Source: SSS58A sp041648155
GTDB lineage: Bacteria > Krumholzibacteriota > Krumholzibacteriia > Krumholzibacteriales > Krumholzibacteriaceae
Assembly: GCA_041648155.1 (NCBI GenBank)
Contig: JBAZPL010000109.1
Location: 1 to 8,650, forward strand
DNA: 8,650 nt
Direction: 5' to 3'
How positions within the stretch are numbered: the first letter of the stretch is position 1; each line of letters begins with the position of its first letter. Positions 1 to 5,384 of this stretch are shown here, one piece after another. Below the pieces are notes generated by a model. The model ran no database searches, was not told the DNA's origin, and saw nothing but the letters and a program-made list of their open reading frames with translations. A program made the position numbers and the translations under genes.

Positions 1-651
1 CACGCCGCGCTGCTTCACGATATCGGGAAGCTCTACGTCCCGTGCGCCATCATTCACAAAACAGAGCGGCTCACCCCGAGCGAATGGCAGATGATGAAGC
101 GTCATCCCGTCGACGGCGAGCGAATCCTTCGCGAGGAGCGATTCGATCTCGTGTCGCGTCGCGTGGCCTTCGAGCACCATATGCGCCACGATCTCACCGG
201 CTATCCGGCGCCCAAGGAGGGATTCGAGGTCCACAAGGCGAGCGAGATCGTCCGCATTGCCGACAGCTACGACGCGTTGACGACGAAACGGCCGTATCGG
301 CGGCAGATCAATCCGTACCAGGCGGTCAAGCTCATGGAAAAGGGAAGCGGCAGCGAATTCCGCAAGGACTATTTGCTGGCGTTCATGCGGGTGCTCGGCA
401 ACATACCGATCGGGAGCATGCTGCGTCTGACCACGGGGGAAACGGCGCTCGTCATAGGTATGAACGCGGGGAGCGGAGACCTGCCGCGTGTGCGCGTTCT
501 GACGGATGCGTCGGGAAGGGAAGTGAGCGGAGAGATCATCATCGATCTCAACGAGCTCGATCCCGCGACAAACAGGCCCAAACGACAGATCGCGAGCATC
601 CTCGATCAAGCCGTGCGCGACGTGGATATCGGACAGTATATCACGAGCTAG
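1..651 (+). CDS. HD-GYP domain phosphodiesterase, 5'-truncated
   Basis: The frame is open from base 1, so the true start lies upstream; 216 residues are visible. Seen: HDIGK at residues 6-10, KRHP with H35, the pair H59-H60, GYP at 67-69, and IADSYDALTTKRPYR at 86-100 with D88. These are the HD-GYP signature with its metal-binding His/Asp set (H6, D7, H35, H59, H60, D88). Known for the family: hydrolysis of cyclic di-GMP, or of related cyclic dinucleotides, at a di- or tri-iron centre. A C-terminal extension of about 115 residues follows (beta-rich, containing GSMLRLTTGETALVIG), which in related proteins trails the catalytic domain. A sensory or receiver domain may precede the fragment but is not visible. 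The gene converges with the secreted-protein gene at 754-1146. Family assignment is firm; substrate and regulated process are inferred. Confidence 0.93.
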   Translation, partial: HAALLHDIGKLYVPCAIIHKTERLTPSEWQMMKRHPVDGERILREERFDLVSRRVAFEHHMRHDLTGYPAPKEGFEVHKASEIVRIADSYDALTTKRPYRRQINPYQAVKLMEKGSGSEFRKDYLLAFMRVLGNIPIGSMLRLTTGETALVIGMNAGSGDLPRVRVLTDASGREVSGEIIIDLNELDPATNRPKRQIASILDQAVRDVDIGQYITS

Positions 652-685
652 ATTGAGGAATCCGGTGGATATAAAATCACCCAGG

Positions 686-729
686 GCGATTCATCCTCAC
701 GCGCGGATAATCACCCCGGGTGAAATCGC
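686..729. terminator. Stem-loop between convergent genes, possible bidirectional terminator
   Basis: Bases 686-696 can pair with 718-729: an 11-bp stem with one G-U pair and one single-base bulge, enclosing a 21-base loop. A second compact hairpin (TCACC / GGTGA at 711-715 and 719-723) competes with it. It lies 35 bases after the HD-GYP stop and 25 bases beyond the stop of the opposing gene, where a shared terminator would be expected. There is no U-tract on either strand, so this is not a classic intrinsic terminator. Confidence 0.25.
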
Positions 730-753
730 TGCGGCGAAGTCGCTATGGAAATG

Positions 754-1146
754 TCAGAGCACTTCCGGCTTGCCTATCTGCTCCATCGCCCCGAAAAACG
801 TCCAAACGAACTCCGCGTCTCCGGACGTGGCGTATATCACGAATTCGAGGCTCTTGCCGGCGGTTATGGGCATGCCTGTTCTGGCGAAACCGACCTCGCC
901 GTCCGAAAGAATGCACCATCCCTTCGGTGCGAAGACATCGACGATCGAGCCTTTCGGATCCTTGATCTCGAAACCGTATATTCCATCTTTTGAGGCTGTA
1001 ACTACCAATTTAATAAGATAATTGCCGCCTTCGAGCGCCTGCACGTTCTTCTTGACCGTTGCCGGAGCGCCCAGGGTCGGAACGCTGAGGATCAGTACCA
1101 GAGCGGATGCAAGAAGCACGTACCCGATACGGTTGCCCTTTAGCAT
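754..1146 (-). CDS. Small secreted protein of unknown function
   Basis: 130 codons. The start is well supported: AGGAGG (complement of 1154-1159) lies 7 bases before the ATG. Residues 1-29 form a Sec signal peptide, with a basic n-region (K3, R6), a hydrophobic core about 9-22, and a probable cut after A-P-A at 27-29. The mature part is about 100 residues, rich in beta-branched and aromatic residues and Gly/Asp turns (for example GIYGFEIKDPKG), suggesting a beta-sandwich exported domain. I see one cysteine, in GWCIL, and no catalytic motif. I do not recognise a family. It is the last gene of the minus-strand block, but a strong promoter match (1230-1258) lies between it and the preceding gene, so it is probably transcribed separately. 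A periplasmic or extracellular location is inferred from the signal peptide only. Confidence 0.8.
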   Translation of the reverse strand: MLKGNRIGYVLLASALVLILSVPTLGAPATVKKNVQALEGGNYLIKLVVTASKDGIYGFEIKDPKGSIVDVFAPKGWCILSDGEVGFARTGMPITAGKSLEFVIYATSGDAEFVWTFFGAMEQIGKPEVL

Positions 1147-1229
1147 CTCTTTTCCTCCTAAGCAATTACACTGGGTATTTGATACAATTTATAAACAAAT
1201 GAATCAATCACTTGTTTTCTTTGATCTTA

Positions 1230-1258
1230 ATTATATCACATGCGCCGGAGGATGTCGA
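1230..1258 (-). promoter_or_regulatory. Sigma70-type extended -10 promoter for the secreted-protein gene
   Basis: On the minus strand, TCGACA (complement of 1253-1258) is followed after 17 bases by a perfect TATAAT (complement of 1230-1235), preceded by TGA, which makes an extended -10. Transcription should start near 1223, giving a leader of about 77 bases before the ATG at 1146. A weaker second match lies downstream in the same leader: TTGATT (complement of 1202-1207), 17 bases, then TATCAA (complement of 1179-1184). Confidence 0.6.
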
Positions 1259-1292
1259 GGGGGTGATGGAGAAAATTCGGGGTGGTCCAGTC

Positions 1293-1925
1293 TCAGATCG
1301 GCTGAATGAAAAGGGGGTCCTTTTTTGTTTCCTTCTCGGTCGATTCCGGATGAAGCTCGGCGGCGCCGACGAACGACTTCTTTCGCTCCGAGAGCTCACG
1401 CAATTTTGCCGCGACCTCGCCCGAGGAGCCGCTCCGGGAGAGCGATGTGGCGCAATCGGTGAGCTCCTTGATTTCCCTGAGCTCCTTATCGTGGATGCAT
1501 GCAAGCGCGGCGCTCCAGGCCGTTTCGAGCGCGGAGAACGCCCCGCGTTCGCGATTCTCGCTGCGCCGGGGGAGCTTTCCGCCGGCCGTGGCGAGGAGTT
1601 CATGGTGCAGGAGCCCGAGTGGCTGGAAGATGCGGGTCGTCACGATGCTCGCGAGCAGGAAGAAAGAGACGATGATGATCGCCGTGGTGGCAAACGTATT
1701 CACCAAGAGAATGCTCTTGAGCTTCGCGGCGACATCCTCGAGCTCGGGAAACTGCCGAGCCACGGCTGACTGGTTCGAGAGCAGTGCGAAATAGAAGGAT
1801 ATCCCGAAAATGAGAGCTATGGCGAGCATCCCCGCGAGCATGAGGTACCCGATGCGGCTTCTGACGCCCCGCGCGAGGAAATGGGCCTCATCCGCGCCCG
1901 TCCTGCGATCATTCTTTCCGATCAT
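1293..1925 (-). CDS. Two-helix membrane protein with HAMP-like segment, no output domain
   Basis: 210 codons. AAGGAG (complement of 1932-1937) sits 6 bases before the ATG, so the start is well supported. Seen: a basic N-terminus, a membrane helix about 25-48, a short external loop of about 22 residues, a second helix about 72-95, then RIFQPL at 98-103 and AGGKLPRR at 114-121. This matches the start of a HAMP linker (R-I-x-x-P-L, then A-x-G-x-L). A second amphipathic stretch around 129-142 (AFSALETAWSAAL) fits the other HAMP helix. The rest is a charged, predicted helical tail with no kinase, methyl-accepting, GGDEF or HD motif. The layout resembles the front half of a receptor that ends after HAMP. 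It could be a small accessory transducer or an adaptor for another receptor. It lies 128 bases downstream of the DUF116 gene on the same strand and may share its transcript. Function is unknown; HAMP is a by-eye call. Confidence 0.72.
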   Translation of the reverse strand: MIGKNDRRTGADEAHFLARGVRSRIGYLMLAGMLAIALIFGISFYFALLSNQSAVARQFPELEDVAAKLKSILLVNTFATTAIIIVSFFLLASIVTTRIFQPLGLLHHELLATAGGKLPRRSENRERGAFSALETAWSAALACIHDKELREIKELTDCATSLSRSGSSGEVAAKLRELSERKKSFVGAAELHPESTEKETKKDPLFIQPI

Positions 1926-1955
1926 TCAATGCTCCTTGTAATGAAACGGATTAGT

Positions 1956-2002
1956 GCACGGCGATTGGCCGATCTGGCCATTCTTGAGCCGCTGCGCCGT
2001 GC
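1956..2002 (-). other. Nested inverted repeat / structured element between two minus-strand genes
   Basis: GCACGGCG (1956-1963) and CGCCGTGC (1995-2002) form a perfect 8-bp stem. Inside it, TGGCC (1966-1970) and GGCCA (1976-1980) form a second 5-bp stem with a 5-base loop. The element sits between the DUF116 stop and the ribosome-binding site of the HAMP-like gene, ending 18 bases before that site in the minus-strand RNA. No U-tract follows, so it is not an ordinary terminator. Possible roles are an mRNA processing or stability element, a cis-regulatory RNA, or a protein-binding palindrome. No other copy was seen in the window. Confidence 0.45.
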
Positions 2003-2053
2003 TGATTGCCGTTCCGACCGGAGAGCATTCAATAACCGTGCCATCGGGTTCTG

Positions 2054-2833
2054 CTATTCCTTGCGGAAAAAGAGGATTGCGGAGCGGAATTTCCCGATGT
2101 CGATTACAGTGTCCTTGCATGGGCCGAGCGGACGCGTGTTGGGGATCCCGATGATAGGGATTCTCGGGGCGACGTCGTGAATTCCCGAAACGAGATCCCG
2201 CTCGCAGGCTACGGCGACGATCGCGCGCGGTTTGATATCGCGGATTATCGAGCGCGCCTGCGTTCCTCCCGGAGCCGTATGCAGGATCACGTCGGGAAAT
2301 TCCGCGCAGACGCCTTGCACCTCTTTCTTAAGCTCCCGGGACAGGCAGCGAGGGACGAGAGCGAGTATGCTCCCGGCCGCGCGCTGCGGGGCGACGAGCC
2401 GGTTGCTCACTTCGATGAATGAATGGCCGAGCCTGTCTCGCGATATGCCGAACGATTGGGCGAGGCGGGCGACGGCGGGGAACAGCATGACAAAGAGGTT
2501 GCTTCCCGGGCGGAGGCAGATCGCGAGGTAGATCCGCTGCGAGATTACGGCTGCGATAAGCAGTGCGTACCAGACGAGGAAAAAAACGGCGCCGCCGGCG
2601 ATGACGGCGGTAAGGAGCGCTGCGTAGAAGCTCCCGTACTGCTCGAATCGAGGGAGGACGAGATACCAGAAGAGAATGCCGAGAAGGACGCATCCGGCGA
2701 GCACGGCGAAAGAAAGGATGAGGAAGGTTCGCTTTCCCTCGGTGATCTGCGAGGGCGCGTCGCTTCCTTTCCAATCGAGCCATTCGTCGCCGAGGACTCT
2801 ATCAGGTGAAATCGGCTTCTGTTCCCGGTTCAT
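2054..2833 (-). CDS. DUF116 family membrane protein
   Basis: 259 codons. Seen: two membrane helices about 37-60 and 71-97, then a soluble domain with VPRCL (C163), C176, APGGT at 188-191, KPRAIVAVACERDLVSGI at 201-218 with C210, and NTRPLGPCKDT at 232-242 with C239. The GGT ... VACERDL ... RPxGPCxxT series is the hallmark of DUF116, a family with conserved cysteines and no established biochemical role. Compared with my memory of the family, the cysteine cluster around the first motif is sparse: C163 and C176 only, with no CxxC. An in-frame stop shortly upstream and the absence of another start codon before the first helix make the ATG at 2833 the only reasonable start. No Shine-Dalgarno sequence precedes it, and the best promoter match would leave a leader of only about four bases. 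The gene is divergent from the EamA gene and is probably the first gene of the block running to 1293. Confidence 0.85.
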   Translation of the reverse strand: MNREQKPISPDRVLGDEWLDWKGSDAPSQITEGKRTFLILSFAVLAGCVLLGILFWYLVLPRFEQYGSFYAALLTAVIAGGAVFFLVWYALLIAAVISQRIYLAICLRPGSNLFVMLFPAVARLAQSFGISRDRLGHSFIEVSNRLVAPQRAAGSILALVPRCLSRELKKEVQGVCAEFPDVILHTAPGGTQARSIIRDIKPRAIVAVACERDLVSGIHDVAPRIPIIGIPNTRPLGPCKDTVIDIGKFRSAILFFRKE

Positions 2834-2844
2834 ACCGGAGAGAG

Positions 2845-2873
2845 AATCTACTTGAATGCCGCCGTCCGTTCAA
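2845..2873 (-). promoter_or_regulatory. Candidate promoter of the DUF116 gene
   Basis: On the minus strand, TTGAAC (complement of 2868-2873) lies 17 bases before TAGATT (complement of 2845-2850); each matches consensus at 4 of 6 positions. Transcription would start about 4 bases before the DUF116 ATG, implying a nearly leaderless message, which agrees with the missing Shine-Dalgarno site. It overlaps the divergent promoter at 2852-2879. Confidence 0.3.
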
Positions 2874-2879
2874 TACAAT
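2852..2879 (+). promoter_or_regulatory. Candidate promoter of the EamA transporter gene
   Basis: TTGAAT (2852-2857), a 16-base spacer, and TACAAT (2874-2879, 5 of 6 matches). Transcription would start near 2886, giving a leader of about 57 bases before the ATG at 2943. This argues against the in-frame ATG at 2856, which would lie inside the -35 box. Confidence 0.4.
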
Positions 2880-2927
2880 TCAACCGCTGAGGAAAGGGGA
2901 GAGGCCGACCGCGCCTTCGCCGACCTC

Positions 2928-2933
2928 GAAGGA
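2928..2933 (+). promoter_or_regulatory. Ribosome-binding site that decides the EamA start
   Basis: GAAGGA at 2928-2933 stands 9 bases before ATG 2943. The upstream in-frame ATG at 2856 has its nearest purine run (GGAG at 2837-2840) 15 bases away. The site therefore favours 2943. Confidence 0.6.
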
Positions 2934-2942
2934 ATCATCGCT

Positions 2943-3857
2943 ATGCGGAAAAATATCGCCACAGTATACCATGCGCTCGGATCGGGGATCATAGCGATCT
3001 CGTTCGGTTCCATTTTGGCGAGACTCGCCCAGGCGCCGGCCCCGACGGTCGCCGCGCTCAGGATGGTATTCTCGTTCCTCATTCTTCTGCCGTTCGTTCT
3101 CGCGTCCGCCGTAACAAGAGCAGAGCTCGCGCGACTCTCGCGCTCCGATCTGGGGCTTCTCGCTCTCTCGGGGTTATTTCTCGCGCTGCATTTCTTTCTG
3201 TGGATCTCTTCCCTTTCGTTCACGGGAGTCACGAGCAGCGTCGTGTTCGTAACGACGAACCCTCTCTGGGTCGCCCTGTACACGGTCGTGTTCCGGAAAA
3301 AGGGAATTTCGCGGGCTTTCTGGCTGGGCCTCGGCGTTTCGATTCTCGGCGGAGCGATCATCGGCGGGAGGGACGCCTTCGCGGGTGGATCGCGCTGGCA
3401 GGGGGACATCCTCGCCCTCGGAGGAGCCATTGCGATCGCGGGCTATTTTCTCGTGGGAAGCAGGCTTCGCGGGCGCCTTTCGCTCATGGCGTACATCTTT
3501 CCGGTGTACGGGTGCGCCGCGGTTCTTCTCTCGATAGCGGCGATCGCTTCGGGAGCCTCATTCACGGGATACGGGTGGGAGAGCTATAGTGCGTGCTTCA
3601 TCATGGCGCTCGTCTGCCAGATCCTCGGGCATTCGCTTTTCAACTGGGCGCTCAAGTATCTCGAAGCGACCGTGGTAACGATTGCGGTCCTCGGCGAACC
3701 GGTCGGCGCGAGCATACTCGCGTTCATCATCCTGCGCGAAAGAGCGGTCCCGACCGAGATCATCGGCGGCGCCGCGATTCTCGCCGGCATCTTTCTCGTG
3801 CTGCATTTCAGCCCGGAAGCTTCGGAGGCGAAGGGGCGGATCGCATCAGGGGGCTAG
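2943..3857 (+). CDS. EamA/DMT superfamily transporter
   Basis: 304 residues from ATG 2943, close to the usual 280-310 for this family. A longer reading from ATG 2856 would add a 29-residue polar tail without a good ribosome site. Seen: about ten hydrophobic segments in two homologous halves (roughly residues 8-140 and 150-290). Each half ends with the family's typical penultimate segment: TTNPLWVALYTVVFRK about 104-119, and LGEPVGASILAFIILRE about 250-266. These are the EamA repeat hallmarks. Family members export or import small metabolites such as amino acids, amines, purines or sugars across the inner membrane; the substrate cannot be read from sequence. It is divergent from the DUF116 gene with overlapping promoter matches, and its 3' end overlaps the convergent TPR gene by 12 bases. 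Nothing in the context points to a substrate. Confidence 0.9.
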   Translation: MRKNIATVYHALGSGIIAISFGSILARLAQAPAPTVAALRMVFSFLILLPFVLASAVTRAELARLSRSDLGLLALSGLFLALHFFLWISSLSFTGVTSSVVFVTTNPLWVALYTVVFRKKGISRAFWLGLGVSILGGAIIGGRDAFAGGSRWQGDILALGGAIAIAGYFLVGSRLRGRLSLMAYIFPVYGCAAVLLSIAAIASGASFTGYGWESYSACFIMALVCQILGHSLFNWALKYLEATVVTIAVLGEPVGASILAFIILRERAVPTEIIGGAAILAGIFLVLHFSPEASEAKGRIASGG

Positions 3858-5012
3858 CCGGTCGACGAGAGCTTTCGCCTCTTCAATGAGAGCCTGATCC
3901 CCTTCCCAGGTTTCGACGAAGCGCTGGAACGCGGCGCGCGCCTGCGCATCGTTTCTCATCCTGAGAAACGCATGGCCGAGATAGTAGTCCGTTATCGAAG
4001 GATATTCGGGGCGCGTGCGCAGCGCTTCGAGGGTGCGAGCCGCGCCGCTCAGGTCGCCCGTGCCCATACGCACGGCGGCCCCGTCGAGAAGGGTCTCGGG
4101 ATCGGAAGGATCGATCCGGGCGGCTTGTTCGACGGCCTCGCCCGCTTCGCGCCAGCGCTTTTCCTTGATATAGGTTTCGGCGAGCCCTTTCCACGCCATG
4201 GCGTTCTCTCTGTTCTTGTAGATAGAGAGCCGGAATTCTCTTTCCGCCTCGCGCGTGTCGCCGAGCGCGAGATTCGAGAGGCCGAGATAGCAGAAAAGCT
4301 CATCCGAAGCGGAGCCGAGAGCGCGCGCGGACTGGAGCGCATCGAGGGCGTCGGCGTACATGCGCCGCGAATAGGCGATTTTGCCGGTGAGGAAGAAGAG
4401 AGCGGCGTTTGTGGGGCCGAGATTGCGCGCCGAGAGTATCTGGCCGTAGGCGGCGTTGAAATCGCTGTTTCGGAAATACGCTTCGGAGAGCAGCATGTTC
4501 GCTTCGAGGTTGCCGGGATCGAGCGCGACCGCCTGCGTCGCGTAATTCTCGGCCGATCTGTTCTGGCCTTCCCTGAGCGCGATCGACGCGAGCCCGATAA
4601 GGGACGGGACGTGGGTCGGTTTGATGCCGAGCGCGAATCCGTACGCATTCTTGGCTTCCGGAAGCTTCTCCTGCTCCTCGAGGCTCTTTCCCAGAAGATG
4701 GGAGGCGTCTCCGTCGAGCGAATTGAGCGCAACCGCCTCGCGAAGGTGCGTCTCGGCCTCGGCGTAGCGCTTCATCGCAATGAGCGCGGCTCCGAGGTTG
4801 TAACGGGTCTCGGGATCGTCGGGCCGGTACCTGACCGCTTCGTTCCACAGCTTGACCGCCTCGGCGTAATCGTCCCTCTTGGCGGCATCGAGGCCGAGGT
4901 TGTAGTACCTGACCGATTTGTCCGCCCCGCACCCTGAGTTGAAGAACAGGAGCATGGCGAGAAGGATGGCCACGAAGATTCCTAGAATCAATTTGCGCGC
5001 GCATATTTGCAT
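3846..5012 (-). CDS. Tetratricopeptide-repeat protein, probable lipoprotein
   Basis: 388 codons. Residues 1-27 form a signal peptide (K7 followed by a strong hydrophobic run), ending at C28 in FFNSGCG. This resembles a lipobox, although Asn at -3 is atypical, so lipidation is probable rather than certain. From residue 33 to about 375 the protein consists of back-to-back repeats with an exact 34-residue period (33-66, 67-100, 101-134, 135-168, 169-202, 203-236, 237-270, 271-304) followed by two looser units. They show the TPR pattern: W/L-G-Y at the A helix, A at positions 20 and 27, and P near 32. An example is YNLGAALIAMKRYAEAE. About ten TPRs form a superhelical protein-binding scaffold, probably anchored on the periplasmic side of a membrane. 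No enzymatic domain is present. The start has only a distant purine-rich site (GGGGAGAGG, complement of 5024-5032, 11 bases away). It is a single gene, tail-to-tail with the EamA gene. Binding partner unknown. Confidence 0.88.
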   Translation of the reverse strand: MQICARKLILGIFVAILLAMLLFFNSGCGADKSVRYYNLGLDAAKRDDYAEAVKLWNEAVRYRPDDPETRYNLGAALIAMKRYAEAETHLREAVALNSLDGDASHLLGKSLEEQEKLPEAKNAYGFALGIKPTHVPSLIGLASIALREGQNRSAENYATQAVALDPGNLEANMLLSEAYFRNSDFNAAYGQILSARNLGPTNAALFFLTGKIAYSRRMYADALDALQSARALGSASDELFCYLGLSNLALGDTREAEREFRLSIYKNRENAMAWKGLAETYIKEKRWREAGEAVEQAARIDPSDPETLLDGAAVRMGTGDLSGAARTLEALRTRPEYPSITDYYLGHAFLRMRNDAQARAAFQRFVETWEGDQALIEEAKALVDRLAP

Positions 5013-5026
5013 GGTTGGATGTACCT

Positions 5027-5043
5027 CTCCCCGAAAAGGGAAG
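5027..5043 (-). promoter_or_regulatory. Leader hairpin covering the TPR gene's putative ribosome site
   Basis: In the minus-strand RNA, CUUCCC (complement of 5038-5043), loop UUUUC, then GGGGAG (complement of 5027-5032) form a 6-bp stem with one G-U pair. The 3' arm is the only plausible Shine-Dalgarno sequence for the TPR gene, so folding could limit translation. This is read from sequence only. Confidence 0.3.
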
Positions 5044-5064
5044 AAAACCCCTGTTTCTGTTATA

Positions 5065-5095
5065 ATAATATTGCGTTTAAGGGCCTATTTGACAA
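5065..5095 (-). promoter_or_regulatory. Weak candidate promoter of the TPR gene
   Basis: TTGTCA (complement of 5090-5095) lies 19 bases before TATTAT (complement of 5065-5070), within the AT-rich block 5060-5073. The boxes are good but the spacing is two bases longer than optimal, so the exact -10 is uncertain. Confidence 0.22.
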
Positions 5096-5276
5096 GGTAA
5101 ATGAGACTGAGGTCGGTTCATTGCAGCCGTTGAAATTGGGCTATTTCATGGGTAATTCTTGTTCACGATAATAATAATTATCATAGTGGAACTCAATTTC
5201 TATATTGGCCAGATTCGTGAGGATATTATGGAATTGAGCAGCTTTAGTACAATGGTAACAATTAGTTAAATTATGG

Positions 5277-5304
5277 TTGACTTTTCCTGGAATTCCTCTA
5301 CACT
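5277..5304 (+). promoter_or_regulatory. Candidate promoter of the hdrCBA operon
   Basis: TTGACT (5277-5282, 5 of 6), a 16-base spacer, and TACACT (5299-5304, 4 of 6). Transcription would start near 5311, leaving a leader of about 74 bases before the hdrC ATG. It is the best match I see directly upstream of the operon, but it was found by eye. Confidence 0.35.
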
Positions 5305-5319
5305 GAAATCCTGTGAAAG

Positions 5320-5341
5320 GCACCCCCGAGAATGGGGATGC
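5320..5341 (+). promoter_or_regulatory. Hairpin in the hdrC leader
   Basis: GCA-c-CCCC pairs with GGGG-a-TGC around a 6-base loop (5328-5333): seven pairs with one C-A mismatch. It starts about 10 bases after the predicted transcription start and ends 43 bases before the hdrC ATG. No U-tract follows, so it is more likely a 5' stabilising or regulatory structure than a terminator. Confidence 0.3.
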
Positions 5342-5384
5342 TATTGCTTTATTGGGTGACCGTGTTCCAGAGGTATCGTGCACA

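Larger units (their letters stand above)
5013..5384. other. AT-rich intergenic region between TPR and hdrC genes
   Basis: 372 bases divergently flanked by the TPR gene (minus) and hdrC (plus). Composition is clearly more AT-rich than the flanking genes. I see no convincing gene: the short open frames here lack ribosome sites and recognisable motifs. The region contains candidate promoters and leader hairpins (listed separately), an AT palindrome GATAAT-aata-ATTATC at 5167-5182, a 7-bp inverted repeat CTCAATT / AATTGAG at 5192-5198 and 5232-5238, and a small TGAAA / TTTCA repeat at 5131-5135 and 5144-5148. These could be operator sites or RNA structure, but AT-rich sequence produces such matches by chance. 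Confidence 0.6.

Noticed and set aside
653..1021. 122-codon plus-strand frame after the HD-GYP gene
   Set aside because: It overlaps the minus-strand secreted-protein gene, which has a clear signal peptide, ribosome site and promoter. The plus frame has none of these.
1926..2053. Cyclic-di-GMP riboswitch or tRNA in the gap between the DUF116 and HAMP-like genes
   Set aside because: I looked for the GEMM core and for a cloverleaf with a TTCRA arm on both strands. The paired arms present do not fit either fold.
2856..2942. Longer N-terminus for the EamA protein from ATG 2856
   Set aside because: It would add 29 polar residues not typical of the family, has no suitably spaced ribosome site, and starts inside the predicted -35 box.
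3972..4937. 321-codon plus-strand open frame opposite the TPR gene
   Set aside because: The minus strand shows an exact 34-residue TPR periodicity and a signal peptide. The opposite frame is Arg/Glu-rich without motifs or a ribosome site.
5089..5117. Perfect TTGACA on the plus strand at 5089-5094
   Set aside because: No acceptable -10 sequence occurs 15 to 19 bases downstream, so it is not called as a promoter.
5141..5383. 80-codon minus-strand frame upstream of hdrC
   Set aside because: It lies in AT-rich sequence with no ribosome site or recognised family, and it overlaps the predicted hdrC promoter and leader. I cannot support it as a gene or an insertion-sequence remnant.
5313..5384. 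Longer N-terminus for HdrC from GTG 5313
   Set aside because: The added residues are unlike HdrC, the GTG lies at the predicted transcription start, and no Shine-Dalgarno site precedes it.
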